A DNA stretch of 64,000 nucleotides from an uncultured Pseudomonadales bacterium. GTDB lineage: Bacteria; Pseudomonadota; Gammaproteobacteria; Pseudomonadales; Cellvibrionaceae. Under the pieces are notes generated by a model. That model worked only from the letters and a program-made list of their open reading frames with translations. It made no database searches and was not told where the DNA came from. The stretch is taken from positions 1-64,000 of the forward strand of contig CANLTI010000012.1 of the NCBI GenBank assembly GCA_947494095.1, given 5' to 3'. How positions within the stretch are numbered: position 1 is the stretch's first letter; each line of letters opens with the position of its first letter. A program made the translations under genes and the position numbers. This document shows positions 38,775 through 48,166 of this stretch, one piece after another.

Positions 38775-40094
38775 ATGCAAGTTTCTGTTGAGACTACGTC
38801 GGGTCTAGAGCGTCGTTTGACGGTCGGTATCCCTGCAGAACAGGTCGATCAAGAAGTCAACAAACGTCTACAGCAGGCAGCGAAAACCGTTCGTATCAAT
38901 GGTTTCCGTTTAGGTAAAGTGCCTATGAGTGTTGTTAAGAAGCGTTTTGGCGCAGGTGTTCGTCAAGAAGTTCTTGGTGATGTGGTTAATCGTTCTTATT
39001 TTGAAGCGGTAAACCAAGAAAAATTACGCCCTGCTGGCCAGCCAAGCATCGAGCCTAAGCAAGTTGAGGCCGGTCAAGATGTTGAGTTTGTGGCCACTAT
39101 TGAAGTTTACCCTGAGTTTGAATTAAAAGGCGTTGACGGTATAGAAGTTGAAAAGCTCAGTGCTGAAATCACTGAGGCCGACGTTGAAGAAATGATTGAA
39201 ACCTTGCGTAAGAGTCAAGCCAAGTGGATTGAGTCTGAAGCGGCTGCCGAAGATGGTCAGCGCGTTGTTATCGATTTTGTAGGCACCAAAGGCGGCGAAG
39301 CTTTTGATGGCGGTACTGCTGAAAACCAAAACCTAGTGCTTGGCTCAGGTCAAATGATCGAAGGCTTTGAGTCTGGTTTGTTGGGCCTTAAAGCTGGCGA
39401 CGAAAAAACATTAAGCTTAACTTTCCCTGATGACTATCAAGCGGAAGAGCTTAAAGGCGCAGCTGTTGAGTTTGCTGTGACTGTTAAAAAGGTAGAGATT
39501 CAAGAGCTTCCTGAAGTTAATGATGAGTTTTTCAAATTGTTTGGCGTAACTGAAGGCGGTGAAGAGCAATTCCGCAAAGAAGTTAAAGAAAACATGGAAA
39601 ACGAGAAAGATAAAGCCGCTAAAAACAGCATTAAAACTCAAATTTTTGATGCGTTAGTTGCTGCCAACGATGTTGAGATCCCTAAAGCTTTAATCGCGGG
39701 TGAAGTTGATGCGTTGCGCAAGCAAACGGCTCAGCAATACGGCGAGCTCAGCGAAAAGCTCGATTTAAACGCAATATTCCCAGATTCTATGTTTGAAGAG
39801 CAAGCTAAACAGCGCACTCATTTGGGTTTGTTGGTTGCCGAAGTTGTTAGCAAAGAATCACTAAAGGCTGATAAAGATCGCGTTAAAGCTATGGTTGAAA
39901 AAGTAGCCTCAACTTATGAAGACCCACAGAGCGTTGTGAATTACTACTTTGGTAATGAGCAATTGTTAGCGGGTGTTGAAGCCGCTGTTCTCGAAGAGCA
40001 AGTGGTTGAGAAGTTGACTGAGTCAGCAAGTGTTACCGAAAAAACTGTTTCATACAAAGAGTTGATTGGTAAAGCGCAAGCTGAAGCTGCTTAA
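38775..40094 (+). CDS. tig: Trigger factor
   Basis: Ribosome-bound chaperone and prolyl isomerase meeting nascent chains. 439 residues: the N-terminal ribosome-binding domain contains the signature loop as GFRLGKVPMSVVKKRFG, the FKBP domain has RVVIDFVGTKGGEAFDGG and GSGQMIEGFESGLLG, and the helical C domain follows. ATG at 38775 gives the conserved MQVSVETTSGLERR start. Its place before clpP-clpX-lon is the usual gammaproteobacterial order. Confidence 0.96.
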   Translation: MQVSVETTSGLERRLTVGIPAEQVDQEVNKRLQQAAKTVRINGFRLGKVPMSVVKKRFGAGVRQEVLGDVVNRSYFEAVNQEKLRPAGQPSIEPKQVEAGQDVEFVATIEVYPEFELKGVDGIEVEKLSAEITEADVEEMIETLRKSQAKWIESEAAAEDGQRVVIDFVGTKGGEAFDGGTAENQNLVLGSGQMIEGFESGLLGLKAGDEKTLSLTFPDDYQAEELKGAAVEFAVTVKKVEIQELPEVNDEFFKLFGVTEGGEEQFRKEVKENMENEKDKAAKNSIKTQIFDALVAANDVEIPKALIAGEVDALRKQTAQQYGELSEKLDLNAIFPDSMFEEQAKQRTHLGLLVAEVVSKESLKADKDRVKAMVEKVASTYEDPQSVVNYYFGNEQLLAGVEAAVLEEQVVEKLTESASVTEKTVSYKELIGKAQAEAA

Positions 40095-40146
40095 AATTCG
40101 CACAGTTTTTGGCTTTGAATCATGCCTGTGGGCGTTGATTTAACGA

Positions 40147-40192
40147 GAAACCCCGCTATGGTATAAAAGCCGTAGCGGGGTTTCTTTCTTTT
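40147..40192 (+). terminator. Terminator after tig
   Basis: GAAACCCCGCTA pairs with TAGCGGGGTTTC, followed by TTTCTTTT. A strong intrinsic terminator. Confidence 0.92.
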
Positions 40193-40294
40193 CTGGCATA
40201 TCTTTAAGTCTCGGGTTAAGCTTCTTCGGTAGTCTTCTTTTTACAATTCGGCTCACGTTATGTTGAGCTGCTGAAATAAGGAAAATAATAAATT

Positions 40295-40939
40295 ATGTCT
40301 AAAATTGATATTCAAGGGGTTATGCCTGCAAGCCCAAGCGCTGCCTTGGTGCCAATGGTTGTGGAGCAAACCGCCCGCGGTGAGCGCTCGTATGACATAT
40401 ATTCTCGCCTACTGAAAGAGCGAGTTATTTTTTTGGTGGGGCAGGTTGAGGATCATATGGCCAACCTTGTGGTTGCTCAGTTGCTATTTTTAGAGGCCGA
40501 AAATCCAGACAAAGATATCCATTTGTACATTAATTCACCAGGTGGCTCTGTTACTGCTGGCTTGTCTATTTATGACACGATGAAGTTTATTAAGCCTAAT
40601 GTTAGTACTATGTGTATTGGCCAGGCTTGTAGTATGGGCGCCTTTTTATTGTCAGCAGGCGAGAAGGGTAAGCGCTATTGTTTGCCAAACTCACGTGTGA
40701 TGATTCATCAGCCATCGGGTGGTGCTCAGGGGCAGGCGAGCGACATTCATATTCAAGCGCAAGAGATTTTGAAAATTCGCGAGCAATTGAATAGTTTAAT
40801 GGCTGAGCATTCAGGTAAATCCGCTGATGAAATTGCTTTGGCGACAGAGCGCGATAACTTCATGAGTGCCGAAGAGTCAAAGGCCTTTGGTTTGATTGAT
40901 GAGGTTCTTAGCAGTCGCATTATGCCGACTGAGGGCTAA
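40295..40939 (+). CDS. clpP: ATP-dependent Clp protease proteolytic subunit
   Basis: Serine peptidase that forms the double heptamer used by ClpX and ClpA. 214 residues. Catalytic Ser in [14 protein letters not shown], His in [12 protein letters not shown], and Asp after the following helix. [19 protein letters not shown] is the family signature. ATG at 40295 with AAGGAAAA upstream; the first 15-20 residues are likely a cleaved propeptide. Confidence 0.96.
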   Translation: MSKIDIQGVMPASPSAALVPMVVEQTARGERSYDIYSRLLKERVIFLVGQVEDHMANLVVAQLLFLEAENPDKDIHLYINSPGGSVTAGLSIYDTMKFIKPNVSTMCIGQACSMGAFLLSAGEKGKRYCLPNSRVMIHQPSGGAQGQASDIHIQAQEILKIREQLNSLMAEHSGKSADEIALATERDNFMSAEESKAFGLIDEVLSSRIMPTEG

Positions 40940-41059
40940 GCTAGATTGGCCGTTTAGGTTGAGAGGGTTGTAAAAAGTGCATTGTATTTCTTTTGGCAGC
41001 CCCCACTGTAACAGCTAAGCTTGTAGATATTGCGGTTGCACTTACTGATGATGAGTGTG

Positions 41060-41110
41060 CCCCAGCTGTAAAAGCTGGGTCTTAAATGAGGACGGATTGA
41101 ATCCGTTAGA
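41060..41110 (+). promoter_or_regulatory. Two small hairpins in the clpX leader
   Basis: CCCAGCTGTAAAAGCTGGG (about 41062-41080) and ACGGATTGAATCCGT (41092-41106) are two adjacent stem-loops between clpP and clpX. Neither is followed by a T-run. They may be leader RNA structure; no function is shown. Confidence 0.4.
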
Positions 41111-41134
41111 AAGAAACAATGGCGGAGAGGTTTA

Positions 41135-42421
41135 ATGACCGACCACACTAAAGATCAAGATGACAGCGGTAAATTACTTTACTGCTCGTTTTGTGGAAAA
41201 AGTCAGCATGAAGTGCGAAAGCTAATCGCCGGACCTTCTGTATTTATATGCGATGAGTGTGTTGATTTATGTAATGACATTATTCGCGAAGAAGTCCAAG
41301 AGGCTGAATCCGAAGGTGGTTCTGATGCATTGCCAACACCTCATGAAATAGCAACCACGCTGGATGATTATGTCATCGGTCAGCGTCAGGCTAAAAAAGT
41401 GCTGGCCGTTGCTGTTTATAACCACTATAAGCGTCTGCGTAAAGGCGGCAAAAAGAAAGACGATATTGAGCTAGGTAAAAGTAATATTTTGCTTGTTGGC
41501 CCGACAGGTAGCGGTAAAACCTTACTGGCTGAAACCTTAGCGCGCTTATTGAATGTGCCTTTCACGATTGCCGATGCCACAACGTTAACAGAAGCCGGTT
41601 ATGTGGGTGAAGATGTTGAAAACATCATCCAAAAGCTTTTGCAAAAATGTGATTACGATGTTGAAAAAGCCCAGCAAGGCATTGTGTACATTGATGAGAT
41701 TGACAAAATATCACGTAAATCAGATAACCCATCGATAACGCGTGATGTGTCGGGTGAAGGTGTACAGCAGGCTTTACTGAAGCTTATTGAGGGCACGGTG
41801 GCTTCGGTGCCTCCGCAGGGCGGGCGCAAGCATCCACAGCAAGAATTTTTACAGGTCGACACATCCAACATATTATTTATATGTGGTGGTGCTTTTGCTG
41901 GCCTCGATAAAATTATTCGTGAACGCTCCGAAAAAGGCGGCATTGGTTTTGGCGCCGAAGTCAAGAGTAAAGACGAAAAGGTCAATGTGGGTAAAACACT
42001 CAAAAACTTAGAAACCGAAGACCTTGTGCGCTTTGGTTTGATTCCTGAGTTTGTGGGGCGCTTGCCGGTAGTGGCAACGCTGGATGAGCTGGATGAGTCT
42101 GCCTTAATGGCAATTTTGTCAGAGCCTAAAAACTCATTGGTTAAGCAGTACGGCCGGTTGTTTGAAATGGAAGGCGTAGATATAGATTTCCGCGAAGAAG
42201 CGCTGAAGGCTGTGGCCAATAAGGCTATGGAGCGCAAAACAGGCGCGCGTGGATTGCGCTCTATTATGGAATCGGTATTGTTAGAGACAATGTACAAATT
42301 GCCTTCTGAAGAGGGTGTTTCTAAGGTTGTTGTAGATGAGTCTGTGATTAAAGGCGAGTCTGAGCCGCTCTTGATCTACGAAGCCGTAGAAAAGCCCGCC
42401 AAAGCGGCAACCGACGAATAG
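41135..42421 (+). CDS. clpX: ATP-dependent Clp protease ATPase subunit
   Basis: AAA+ unfoldase feeding ClpP. 428 residues. The N-terminal zinc-binding domain has four Cys (CSFCGKS...CDECVDLC); Walker A is GPTGSGKT, Walker [10 protein letters not shown], and the ClpP-docking IGF-type loop is present as GGIGFGA. ATG at 41135 has GGAGAGG upstream. Confidence 0.97.
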   Translation: MTDHTKDQDDSGKLLYCSFCGKSQHEVRKLIAGPSVFICDECVDLCNDIIREEVQEAESEGGSDALPTPHEIATTLDDYVIGQRQAKKVLAVAVYNHYKRLRKGGKKKDDIELGKSNILLVGPTGSGKTLLAETLARLLNVPFTIADATTLTEAGYVGEDVENIIQKLLQKCDYDVEKAQQGIVYIDEIDKISRKSDNPSITRDVSGEGVQQALLKLIEGTVASVPPQGGRKHPQQEFLQVDTSNILFICGGAFAGLDKIIRERSEKGGIGFGAEVKSKDEKVNVGKTLKNLETEDLVRFGLIPEFVGRLPVVATLDELDESALMAILSEPKNSLVKQYGRLFEMEGVDIDFREEALKAVANKAMERKTGARGLRSIMESVLLETMYKLPSEEGVSKVVVDESVIKGESEPLLIYEAVEKPAKAATDE

Positions 42422-42440
42422 TCAATTTTTGTGCTTGAAA

Positions 42441-42470
42441 AGGTCTCTAACTCTAGAGGCCTTTTTTTTT
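42441..42470 (+). terminator. Terminator after clpX
   Basis: GGTCTCTA and TAGAGGCC form a short stem followed by ten T residues. It separates clpX from lon. Confidence 0.85.
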
Positions 42471-42547
42471 AGTTGTTTTTTGGCTAAGAGACCATACTTA
42501 TAGCTCTTGGTCATTCTGCTTTATGCGGAGCTTTTTGAGGATATATC

Positions 42548-44971
42548 ATGGATACACATCCAGCTAGTGGGAATACTCCTGCCGCTTTACCTCTGTTGCC
42601 ATTGCGTGATGTAGTGGTTTACCCCCATATGGTAATACCATTATTTGTGGGGCGTGAGAAGTCAATCGCCGCCTTAGAGCAAGCGATGCAAGACGACAAA
42701 CAAATTTTATTAGTAGCGCAAAAGCAATCGGGCGTTGATGAGCCTGCACCCGACGATCTGTACTCTGTTGGGACCATTTCACAAGTGCTTCAAATGTTGC
42801 GCCTACCTGATGGCACCGTCAAGGTGCTTGTTGAGGGGCGTCAACGTGCGGATGTTCAAGGTATATCGCCCGTCGATAATTATTATGTGGCGCAAGCAAC
42901 TGCGGTGCCGGTAGACGATTACGACCCTAAAGAGGTTGAAATTTACTCCCAGTCATTACTCAAGCGCTTTGACGAATATGTCAGCATGAGCAAAAAAGTA
43001 CCCCCTGAGGTAATGACTTCTTTGAATGGTATTGATGAGCCGGGTCGAATGGCTGATACCATTGCTGCGCATATGTCTTTAGAGTTATCGCAAAAGCAAG
43101 ATATCTTAGAGATGTATAGCGTCCTTAAGCGCTTAGAGCACCTTGTAGGTCTAATGGATGCAGAGGCTGACTTATTTCAAGTTGAAAAGCGCATTCGCGG
43201 TCGCGTTAAAAAGCAAATGGAAAAAAGTCAGCGCGAGTATTACCTTAATGAGCAAATGAAAGCGATTCAGCGCGAGCTTGGTGATGGCGGTGATGAGCCT
43301 TCTGAGCATGAAGAGCTTGAGCAAAAAATTATTGATGCCGCTATGCCAAAAGAGGCCGAAAAGAAAACGCGCGCAGAATTTAATAAGTTAAAAATGATGT
43401 CGCCTATGTCTGCCGAAGCGTCGGTAGTGCGCTCGTACATTGATTGGATGATCAATGTACCTTGGTCTAAGCGCAGCAAAGTTAAGCACGACTTGTTACG
43501 CGCGCAAGAAATTTTAGATGCCGATCACTATGGCCTAGAAGAGGTTAAAGATCGCATCTTAGAGTATTTGGCCGTACAAAAGCGTGTGCGCAAAATGAAA
43601 GGCCCCATCTTGTGCTTGGTGGGCCCTCCGGGTGTGGGTAAAACCTCGTTGGGGGAATCTATTGCGCGTGCGACCAACCGCAAGTTCGTGCGTATGGCCT
43701 TAGGTGGTGTGCGTGATGAAGCTGAAATTCGCGGTCATCGTAGAACCTATATTGGCTCTATGCCGGGTAAGTTAATTCAAAAAATGTCTAAGGTCGAGGT
43801 TAAGAATCCGCTGTTTTTGCTCGATGAAATTGACAAAATGGGCATGGATAATCGCGGTGACCCGGCCAGTGCTTTACTTGAGGTGTTAGACCCCGAGCAA
43901 AATAACAGTTTTAACGATCATTACCTTGAGGTCGATTATGACCTTTCAGATGTCATGTTTGTGTGTACTTCTAATACGATGAATATTCCTGGGCCTTTAT
44001 TGGATCGAATGGAGATTATTCGTATTCCGGGTTACACCGAGGATGAAAAACTGAATATTGCTCAGCGCTACCTTATACCTAAGCAGGTGAAGGCTAACGG
44101 GCTTAAAGAGGGTGAAATTACGATTGCCGAAGAGGCTTTACGTGATGTTATTCGCTTTTATACGCGTGAAGCTGGTGTGCGAGGGCTCGATCGTGAAATC
44201 GCCAAGCTTTGTCGTAAAGTGGTGACTAAGCATGTGCGTGGCAGCGCTAAGTCGCCTAAGAGTGTGGTTGAGACGTGTGATCTTGAAGATATGCTAGGCG
44301 TTAAAAAAGCCGATTTTGGTCGAGCGGAAGAGGAAAATCAAATTGGTCAGGTGACAGGACTTGCATGGACCCAAGTCGGCGGTGAGCTCTTAACGATCGA
44401 AGCATCGGCCGTGAAAGGCAAAGGGCGCATGGTCAAAACGGGCTCTTTGGGTGACGTTATGCAAGAGTCTATTCAGGCGGCGATCACTGTTGTGCGCTCG
44501 CGCTCGCAGCTTTTGGGTGTGGCGCCTGATCACTTTGATAAGCACGATTTACATATACATGTGCCAGAGGGAGCGACTCCGAAAGATGGGCCGTCTGCGG
44601 GTATCGCAATGTGCACCGCTTTAGTGTCTGTTTTTGCTAATGTGGCGGTGCGTTCTGATGTGGCGATGACCGGTGAAATTACGCTGCGTGGTGAAGTATT
44701 AAAAATTGGTGGTTTAAAAGAGAAGCTGCTAGCTGCTCATCGTGGCGGTATTAAAACCGTACTTATCCCCAAAGATAACGAAGGTGATTTACGTGAAATC
44801 CCCGATAATATCAAAGCAGACCTGGTGATTAAGCCGGTTAAGTGGATTGATGAGGTGCTGGATGTAGCGCTTGAAAGGCCTCTAACTCCGTATAGTGACG
44901 CCGAATTTGCTGCGCTAGAGGCCGCCGCTTTTTCACCGGCGAGTGAAAAAGAGCGACCTAATACCCATTAA
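42548..44971 (+). CDS. lon: Lon protease
   Basis: ATP-dependent serine protease for misfolded and regulatory proteins. 807 residues: an N-terminal substrate domain (LPLLPLRDVVVYPHMVIPLFVGREKSI), AAA+ with GPPGVGKTS and PLFLLDEIDKM, and the protease domain with catalytic Ser in PKDGPSAGIAM and Lys in the following strand region. ATG at 42548 with TGAGGA upstream. Confidence 0.97.
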   Translation: MDTHPASGNTPAALPLLPLRDVVVYPHMVIPLFVGREKSIAALEQAMQDDKQILLVAQKQSGVDEPAPDDLYSVGTISQVLQMLRLPDGTVKVLVEGRQRADVQGISPVDNYYVAQATAVPVDDYDPKEVEIYSQSLLKRFDEYVSMSKKVPPEVMTSLNGIDEPGRMADTIAAHMSLELSQKQDILEMYSVLKRLEHLVGLMDAEADLFQVEKRIRGRVKKQMEKSQREYYLNEQMKAIQRELGDGGDEPSEHEELEQKIIDAAMPKEAEKKTRAEFNKLKMMSPMSAEASVVRSYIDWMINVPWSKRSKVKHDLLRAQEILDADHYGLEEVKDRILEYLAVQKRVRKMKGPILCLVGPPGVGKTSLGESIARATNRKFVRMALGGVRDEAEIRGHRRTYIGSMPGKLIQKMSKVEVKNPLFLLDEIDKMGMDNRGDPASALLEVLDPEQNNSFNDHYLEVDYDLSDVMFVCTSNTMNIPGPLLDRMEIIRIPGYTEDEKLNIAQRYLIPKQVKANGLKEGEITIAEEALRDVIRFYTREAGVRGLDREIAKLCRKVVTKHVRGSAKSPKSVVETCDLEDMLGVKKADFGRAEEENQIGQVTGLAWTQVGGELLTIEASAVKGKGRMVKTGSLGDVMQESIQAAITVVRSRSQLLGVAPDHFDKHDLHIHVPEGATPKDGPSAGIAMCTALVSVFANVAVRSDVAMTGEITLRGEVLKIGGLKEKLLAAHRGGIKTVLIPKDNEGDLREIPDNIKADLVIKPVKWIDEVLDVALERPLTPYSDAEFAALEAAAFSPASEKERPNTH

Positions 44972-45293
44972 AAAAACGCGTTATTGGTTGTTTACTGTAC
45001 AGAAAGCGGATATCACGATAAATGAGTGCCAATTGTTGCGGGGTTTTCTTGACCGCTCCTTACGCAGTTGGTATAAATTGCAGTCCGCCGCTTGCGCAAA
45101 GCCTGTAGTACACTGTAGTTAGTAGTACACTGTAGTTACAGGTTATGCGGTAATTTTTTTTGCTGCTTGCTGCCAAGCCGTGCTACATTGATTAGGCTCA
45201 GCCTTATTTGGGTTTAAACTTAAGAAAGGTGCATCTGCGCTGGAATAGTTTTTTAAAACACTTGCATCGAATAATAATAGAGGGGTTAGTTTC
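44972..45293. other. lon-hupB intergenic region
   Basis: 322 bases, no gene. AGTACACTGTAGTTA occurs twice in direct repeat (45108-45137). The hupB promoter should be here, but no confident -35/-10 pair was picked. Confidence 0.5.
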
Positions 45294-45569
45294 GTGAATA
45301 AATCTGAATTGGTTGACGCCATTGCTGCTTCGGCAGATATTTCTAAAGCCGCAGCGGGTCGTGCATTAGACGCAGTGACCGAATCGATCACTAATGCATT
45401 AAAAGATGGTGATCAAGTTGCTTTAGTGGGTTTTGGTACTTTTTTAGTCAAAGAGCGTGCAGCGCGAACAGGGCGCAACCCGCAAACTGGCCAGCCCATT
45501 GAAATTGCGGCTGCCAATATCCCAACATTCAAGCCTGGTAAAGCGCTTAAAGATGCTGTTAACGGCTAA
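45294..45569 (+). CDS. hupB: DNA-binding protein HU, beta type
   Basis: 91-residue nucleoid protein bending DNA as a dimer. [28 protein letters not shown] is the helical body, and [27 protein letters not shown] is the DNA-binding arm with the family's GRNPxTG and an arm-tip Pro. GTG start at 45294 with GAGGGGTTA upstream. The position after lon is conserved in gammaproteobacteria. Confidence 0.96.
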   Translation: MNKSELVDAIAASADISKAAAGRALDAVTESITNALKDGDQVALVGFGTFLVKERAARTGRNPQTGQPIEIAAANIPTFKPGKALKDAVNG

Positions 45570-45717
45570 TTAAGCATGCTTTATAGAGCTGTTAAATTGC
45601 ATTTGTGAGTATTTATAGGCGCAATTTAATAGCTTATTGCTTGTTCTTAGTGTGAATGGAATGTGACAATTGTTATTCGTTGTTGGGTTTGATAATTAGT
45701 CGAGCAAAAAGTTATTC

Positions 45718-45746
45718 AAAAGGCGCTAGTATCAGCGCCTTTTTTA
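45718..45746 (+). terminator. Terminator after hupB
   Basis: AAGGCGCT pairs with AGCGCCTT, followed by TTTTAAT. An intrinsic terminator before ppiD. Confidence 0.88.
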
Positions 45747-45781
45747 ATATGCGATTCGTGATGAGTCTGTAGGAGTGCATA

Positions 45782-47647
45782 ATGCTGCAAAGCATGCGTG
45801 AAAATATGAAAGGCCCTACCGCTAAAATAGTGGTGGGTGTAGCTGTCGCTGCAATGGTTTTGTTTGGTGTTGAGTCATTGTTTGTTAACTCGGTTGGCGG
45901 TAGTGAAGTTGCAACTGTCAATGGTGAGGACGTAAGCGATGTAGAGCTGCTGCGCGCTATAGAGCAGCAAAAAAGCCGTTTGCGCCAGCAGTTTGAGCTA
46001 GAAGAAACCAGCGATATGCTGAATGATGATCGCTTGCGTGCGCCTGCATTGATGAACTTGGTGCGTCAAAAAGCACTGCACCATGCCGCTTTAGAGCAAG
46101 GCATGAACGTGTCTCCTGACATTGTAAAAGCTGAACTTGCTAAAGCCTTTACGCGCGATGGTACATTTAATAAAGCGCAGCTCAATAACTATATCGCTGC
46201 CTATGGTTATACGCCGGCGACTTTGGCTCAGTCTGAGGCGAACGCTTATGTATTGCGTCAACTCTTTAATGGCGTTAGCCAAACAGAATTTGTGACTCAA
46301 GCTGAGATGGACGCCATGGCCGCTATTGCCGGTCAAAAGCGTAGCTTTGCGACTATCGAAATTTCACGTGCATTGGTTGAGGATAAAGCAACCGTAACAG
46401 ATGAAGAGATAACGCAATACTATCAAGCCAATCAAGCGCAGTTCACCGAGCCTGAAAAAGTCGCTTTAGAGTATGTAGAAGTTACTATTGCTGAGCTTGC
46501 TAAGGCTCAAAGCGTGAGCGATAAAGAGCTGAAGTCTGAGTATGATCGTGAGCAGCAAGAATTCCAAGGCGGCACACAATACCGTGTTTCTCATATTTTA
46601 GTTGAAAGTGCTGATGATTCGGCAGCCAAAATAGCCGCTATTAGTACCAAGCTTAAAGACGGCGAAGTATTTGCTGATTTGGCGAAAGAGTACTCAGATG
46701 ACTTAGGCTCTAAAGCACTAGGCGGTGAATTAGGTCTCATGGTTGAAGGTGCTTTCCCCGCTGAGTTTGAAACGGCGGCTAAGGCTCTCGCAGCTGGTGA
46801 TGTGTCTGCACCTGTAGTGACCGATGCCGGCACACACTTTATTCGTTTAGACGAAAAAGTGGTTGTTAAACCCGAAGCCTTTGAATCTCGCAAAGAAGCA
46901 TTGGCTGCTATGCTGCGCGAACAAAAAGCCAGCGTTGCGTACTTAGAGAAAATTCAGGTATTAGAAGAGGTTTCTTTTGGTGCTTCTGATTTATCGGGTA
47001 CGGCATCAGCTTTAGGTGTTACGGTTAAGTCGACCGATTTATTTGCGCGCGGTCGCGGTACCGGTATAGCGGCAAATAGTGTTATTGCCAATGCTGCCTT
47101 TGCCGAGGATGTGTATGCTCAGGGCCAGAACAGCCAAGTGCTTGAGGTTGAAGGTTCACGCGCTTTTGTTGTGCGCTTAAAGCAAAAGGTTCCTGCTACA
47201 GTACAGCCTTTAGCTGATGTAAAAGAAACCATTACCCAGCAAGTCACGCAAACCAAAGTAATTAATGAGTTGCAAGCTTTAGCCGCCGACGTAGTGATAG
47301 CCATCGAAAAAGGCCAAAACCCTGAAGCCGTTGCACAAGAAGGCGAATATAGCTTTAACAATTATGAGGGCGTAGAGCGTAGCAATACCGATGTTGATTT
47401 TATGGTCTCTCGTGAAGCCTTTAGTTTGCCACGCCCAACAGCCGATAGCCCTATTACTACAACTGTAAATGGTGCTGAAGGCCTTACCGTTGTGGTCTTG
47501 AGTGAGGTTGTCAATGGTGATGTTGATAGCTTGCCTAAAGAGCAGCGTAGTGCGATGGAGCAGCAATTGCGTAATCAATTAGCCTCTGGTGCTGTTGAGT
47601 CGTTTGAAAATCGTGTATTTGAAGGTGCTAAATATAAACTCAAGTAA
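45782..47647 (+). CDS. ppiD: Periplasmic chaperone / PPIase PpiD
   Basis: Inner-membrane-anchored periplasmic folding factor near the Sec translocon. 621 residues: one N-terminal membrane helix (about 15-33, IVVGVAVAAMVLFGVESLF), a SurA_N-like chaperone region, then a parvulin domain (about 265-360: YRVSHILVESADDS, GEVFADLAKEYSDDLGSKALGGELG). ATG at 45782. A terminator follows. Confidence 0.94.
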   Translation: MLQSMRENMKGPTAKIVVGVAVAAMVLFGVESLFVNSVGGSEVATVNGEDVSDVELLRAIEQQKSRLRQQFELEETSDMLNDDRLRAPALMNLVRQKALHHAALEQGMNVSPDIVKAELAKAFTRDGTFNKAQLNNYIAAYGYTPATLAQSEANAYVLRQLFNGVSQTEFVTQAEMDAMAAIAGQKRSFATIEISRALVEDKATVTDEEITQYYQANQAQFTEPEKVALEYVEVTIAELAKAQSVSDKELKSEYDREQQEFQGGTQYRVSHILVESADDSAAKIAAISTKLKDGEVFADLAKEYSDDLGSKALGGELGLMVEGAFPAEFETAAKALAAGDVSAPVVTDAGTHFIRLDEKVVVKPEAFESRKEALAAMLREQKASVAYLEKIQVLEEVSFGASDLSGTASALGVTVKSTDLFARGRGTGIAANSVIANAAFAEDVYAQGQNSQVLEVEGSRAFVVRLKQKVPATVQPLADVKETITQQVTQTKVINELQALAADVVIAIEKGQNPEAVAQEGEYSFNNYEGVERSNTDVDFMVSREAFSLPRPTADSPITTTVNGAEGLTVVVLSEVVNGDVDSLPKEQRSAMEQQLRNQLASGAVESFENRVFEGAKYKLK

Positions 47648-47661
47648 TTGAGTTTATAAGC

Positions 47662-47703
47662 ACTAAAAAGCCGCACTCTGGTAACAGGTTGCGGCTTTTT
47701 AGT
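47662..47703. terminator. Terminator after ppiD
   Basis: ACTAAAAAGCCGCA pairs with TGCGGCTTTTTAGT around a CTCTGGTAACAGGT loop. A and T runs on both sides suggest it works in both directions. Confidence 0.92.
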
Positions 47704-47727
47704 TTGTGTATTGCTCACTTTGAGGTG

Positions 47728-47770
47728 TTGAGGTTGGGCGCTAATGAATCAGTAGCTGGGCCGCTCAAAC
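47728..47770 (-). repeat. Partial family B end
   Basis: GTTGGGCGCTAATGAATCAGTAGCTGGGCCGCTCAA matches the inner end of reverse-oriented family B copies. It is cut where a 16-bp tandem array begins, and its inverted end is missing or altered. Confidence 0.7.
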
Positions 47771-47774
47771 CAGC

Positions 47775-47860
47775 TACTATTCAAGCCACCTACTATTCAA
47801 GCCACCTACTATTCAAGCCACCTACTATTCAAGCCACCTACTATTCAAGCCACCTACTAT
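47775..47860 (+). repeat. 16-bp tandem array (TACTATTCAAGCCACC)
   Basis: Five perfect units starting at 47775, 47791, 47807, 47823 and 47839, then a partial one at 47855. It follows the partial family B end and precedes the intact copy by about 45 bases. There are no unique spacers, so it is not CRISPR. Confidence 0.95.
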
Positions 47861-47905
47861 TATTGCCTCGCCTCTTAATCACTCAATCTAGCTGCTAGTT
47901 GTTAG

Positions 47906-48162
47906 GTAACTATTCAGCCAAGCTGACAAACCTCACCTGATAGGTGCTGATGGGTTGTTTTCTGGGCATTTAAGCGCCGGGAGCGCTTATATGGCGTCCA
48001 GCCCCAGCATGGATGCGTGGGGGTAGACTTTGCAGGAGCACAAGGTCGCAGATGGCTTGAGCGGCCCAGTAAATAATTCATTAGCGCCCAATTCCGAGAC
48101 CTCTCAATTCCGAGACCTCTCAATTCCGAGATCTCTCAATTACGGGACCTCTGAATAGTTAC
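47906..48162 (+). mobile_element. Family B MITE, copy 2 (257 bp, long form)
   Basis: Ends GTAACTATTCAG and CTGAATAGTTAC, flanked on both sides by GTTGTTAG (47898-47905 and 48163-48170), an exact 8-bp target duplication. Near its right end the 16-bp unit ATTCCGAGACCTCTCA is present four times (48091-48154) where copy 3 has one. The 48-base difference accounts exactly for 257 versus 209 bp. The right target duplication contains the stop codon of the neighbouring minus-strand gene. Confidence 0.94.
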
Positions 48163-48166
48163 GTTG

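Noticed and set aside
41653..42297. Long minus-strand frame opposite clpX
   Set aside because: Serine/proline-rich shadow of the conserved clpX coding sequence.
47775..48154. Possible CRISPR array
   Set aside because: The 16-bp units follow each other without unique spacers, and no cas genes are near.
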